From: an uncultured Chthoniobacterales bacterium
Lineage (GTDB): Bacteria; Verrucomicrobiota; Verrucomicrobiia; Chthoniobacterales; CAKUMP01
Assembly: GCA_934667795.1 (NCBI GenBank)
Contig: CAKUMP010000112.1
Span: 1-7,516, forward strand
Reading direction: 5' to 3'
Length of the DNA: 7,516 nucleotides
Shown: positions 6,812 to 7,516 of the stretch, in pieces
Layout of the letters: the number at the start of each line of letters is the position of its first letter
How positions within the stretch are numbered: position 1 is the stretch's first letter
Notes under the pieces: model-generated
Told to the model about the DNA's origin: nothing
The model's input: only the letters and a program-made list of their open reading frames with translations
Database searches by the model: none
Position numbers and translations under genes: made by a program

Positions 6812-7393
6812 TCATCCGATACATACCCCCTTTAAGATTAATTCCACAAAACTCCTCGCTTCGTCATCTTTCACGACCGTCTCAGGCAATAACACAAATC
6901 GCATCGCCAATGCCATGGTCACCCCCTGAATTAATGTCACCAATTGCTCCGGTGAATACCCCTGCTTCAACTCCCCCTGGTCCTGCGCTTCCTGGATCAG
7001 TTCCATTAAAAACGTTCTGTTCCTCCCTCGCAATGCCACTTTCTTCGGCACTTCCTCCGGCGCACTAAACGCATACGCAAAACATAATCGCATCAATTCG
7101 CGATTCTCCGCAGCAAATCGATTCATCACCCGCACTATCGCTGTCAATTTCCCCTCAATACTCTCTTCCCCCACCACCGCTTGACGCATCAACCCATGTC
7201 GCACATCTAATGCCTGCTCTACCAATGTGTTATACAAACTCTCCTTGCCCTCGAAATAATAATACAAGGCCGGTTTCGAGATTTCACATTTCTCCGCTAT
7301 ATCCCGCATCGAGGTCCCCGCGTACCCTTTCGCCGCAAATTCCCCCAACGCAACCCGCATTATCCGATCCTTCATGCTCTCTGTCCCCATCAT
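6812..7393 (-). CDS. TetR/AcrR-family transcriptional repressor
   Basis: DNA-binding repressor of about 193 residues, the usual length for the family, in front of efflux genes. The N-terminal helix-turn-helix is clear: FAAKGYAGTSMRDIAEK, then a recognition helix in CEISKPALYYYF (about residues 36-47), followed by GKESLY. The remaining helical C-terminal domain (about 60-193) would bind a ligand and form the dimer, and is poorly conserved as usual. Of the clustered Met codons (7399, 7393, 7390), I prefer 7393, because AAGG on the minus strand ends about 7 bases before it and only 1 base before 7399. The stop TGA at 6812 overlaps an ATG (ATGA) that probably belongs to the TolC-like gene. A palindromic operator lies just upstream, so autoregulation plus control of the downstream pump genes is the natural model. 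The inducer is unknown. Confidence 0.94.
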   Translation of the reverse strand: MMGTESMKDRIMRVALGEFAAKGYAGTSMRDIAEKCEISKPALYYYFEGKESLYNTLVEQALDVRHGLMRQAVVGEESIEGKLTAIVRVMNRFAAENRELMRLCFAYAFSAPEEVPKKVALRGRNRTFLMELIQEAQDQGELKQGYSPEQLVTLIQGVTMALAMRFVLLPETVVKDDEARSFVELILKGVCIG

Positions 7394-7405
7394 GTGCATC
7401 CCTTA

Positions 7406-7435
7406 AACTTACTTACCGTTCGGTAAAAAAGTCAA
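7406..7435 (-). promoter_or_regulatory. Possible promoter of the repressor-efflux operon
   Basis: On the minus strand TTGACT (7435-7430) matches five of six bases of a -35 box. The best -10 candidate at a usable distance is TAAGTT (7411-7406) after 18 bases, a weak match. The operator fills the spacer. A transcript starting from this promoter would begin close to 7399, giving a nearly leaderless message, so the exact start is uncertain. Confidence 0.4.
7413..7426. promoter_or_regulatory. Probable TetR operator (TTACCG-TT-CGGTAA)
   Basis: Six-base arms TTACCG and CGGTAA are perfectly inverted around a 2-base centre, a common operator form for TetR/AcrR-family repressors. It starts 13 bases upstream of the first possible repressor ATG and lies between the -35-like box and the start codon, where a bound dimer would block RNA polymerase. 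I found no second copy of this full palindrome elsewhere in the window. Confidence 0.75.
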
Positions 7436-7445
7436 ACAGGATTGA

Positions 7446-7516
7446 TCATTTCTTCCTGAATATTCCAGTTAATGCCCAGAAGCGGGTAACTAATAAAACA
7501 GAGGCAATGGCTAAAG
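7446..7516 (-). CDS. Possible C-terminal tail of a membrane protein (partial, weak)
   Basis: From the right edge the minus strand stays open in one frame for 22 codons and ends at TGA (7446-7448). It reads LAIASVLLVTRFWALTGIFRKK, a hydrophobic helix followed by basic residues, as at the cytoplasmic end of many inner-membrane proteins. It is collinear with the other genes. It is too short to prove. A second minus-strand frame is also open to 7432, and on the plus strand an ATG at 7507 (reading Met-Ala-Lys) could start a divergent gene. Confidence 0.25.
   Translation of the reverse strand, partial: LAIASVLLVTRFWALTGIFRKK

Overview
The window looks like a piece of a Gram-negative bacterial chromosome. 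It holds a TolC-type outer-membrane channel and an RND-type inner-membrane pump, which only make sense in a two-membrane cell. Base composition is moderate. Ribosome-binding sites are weak or oddly spaced, and the longer non-coding stretch at the left edge is packed with palindromes. A sugar-acid-type enolase-superfamily enzyme next to a short-chain dehydrogenase is common in marine Verrucomicrobiota, Kiritimatiellota, Lentisphaerota and Planctomycetota. That placement is a guess from general resemblance, not something the sequence proves.

All five clear genes are on the minus strand, so transcription runs from high to low coordinates. From the right edge: about 70 bases that may hold the C-terminal tail of another minus-strand gene (weak), then a short regulatory region with a TTACCG/CGGTAA operator just downstream of a TTGACT box. 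Next come a TetR-family repressor (to 6812), a TolC-like outer-membrane efflux protein (to 5539), an AcrB/HAE1-type RND permease (5513-2331), a 65-base AT-rich spacer, a short-chain dehydrogenase/reductase (2265-1363) and an enolase-superfamily dehydratase/racemase (1348-185). Positions 1-184 hold no gene but several consecutive hairpins.

The first three genes form an efflux module: the TetR protein probably represses its own promoter and the pump genes, and permease and channel would export a lipophilic compound. The periplasmic adaptor (AcrA/HlyD type) that normally accompanies such a pair is absent from this window. The last two genes look like a small catabolic pair: a dehydratase or racemase acting on a sugar acid or similar carboxylate, and an NAD(P)-dependent dehydrogenase. 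They may be co-transcribed with the pump genes or have their own promoter in the AT-rich spacer.

Two points deserve most attention. The TolC-like gene has no good start in its own frame. An ATG that overlaps the TetR stop (ATGA) lies in a frame that would join the gene perfectly if a 7-G run had eight Gs. This suggests an indel, phase variation or slippage. Second, the stop codon of the enolase-superfamily gene lies inside the edge of a palindromic repeat unit, in a cluster of different palindromes.
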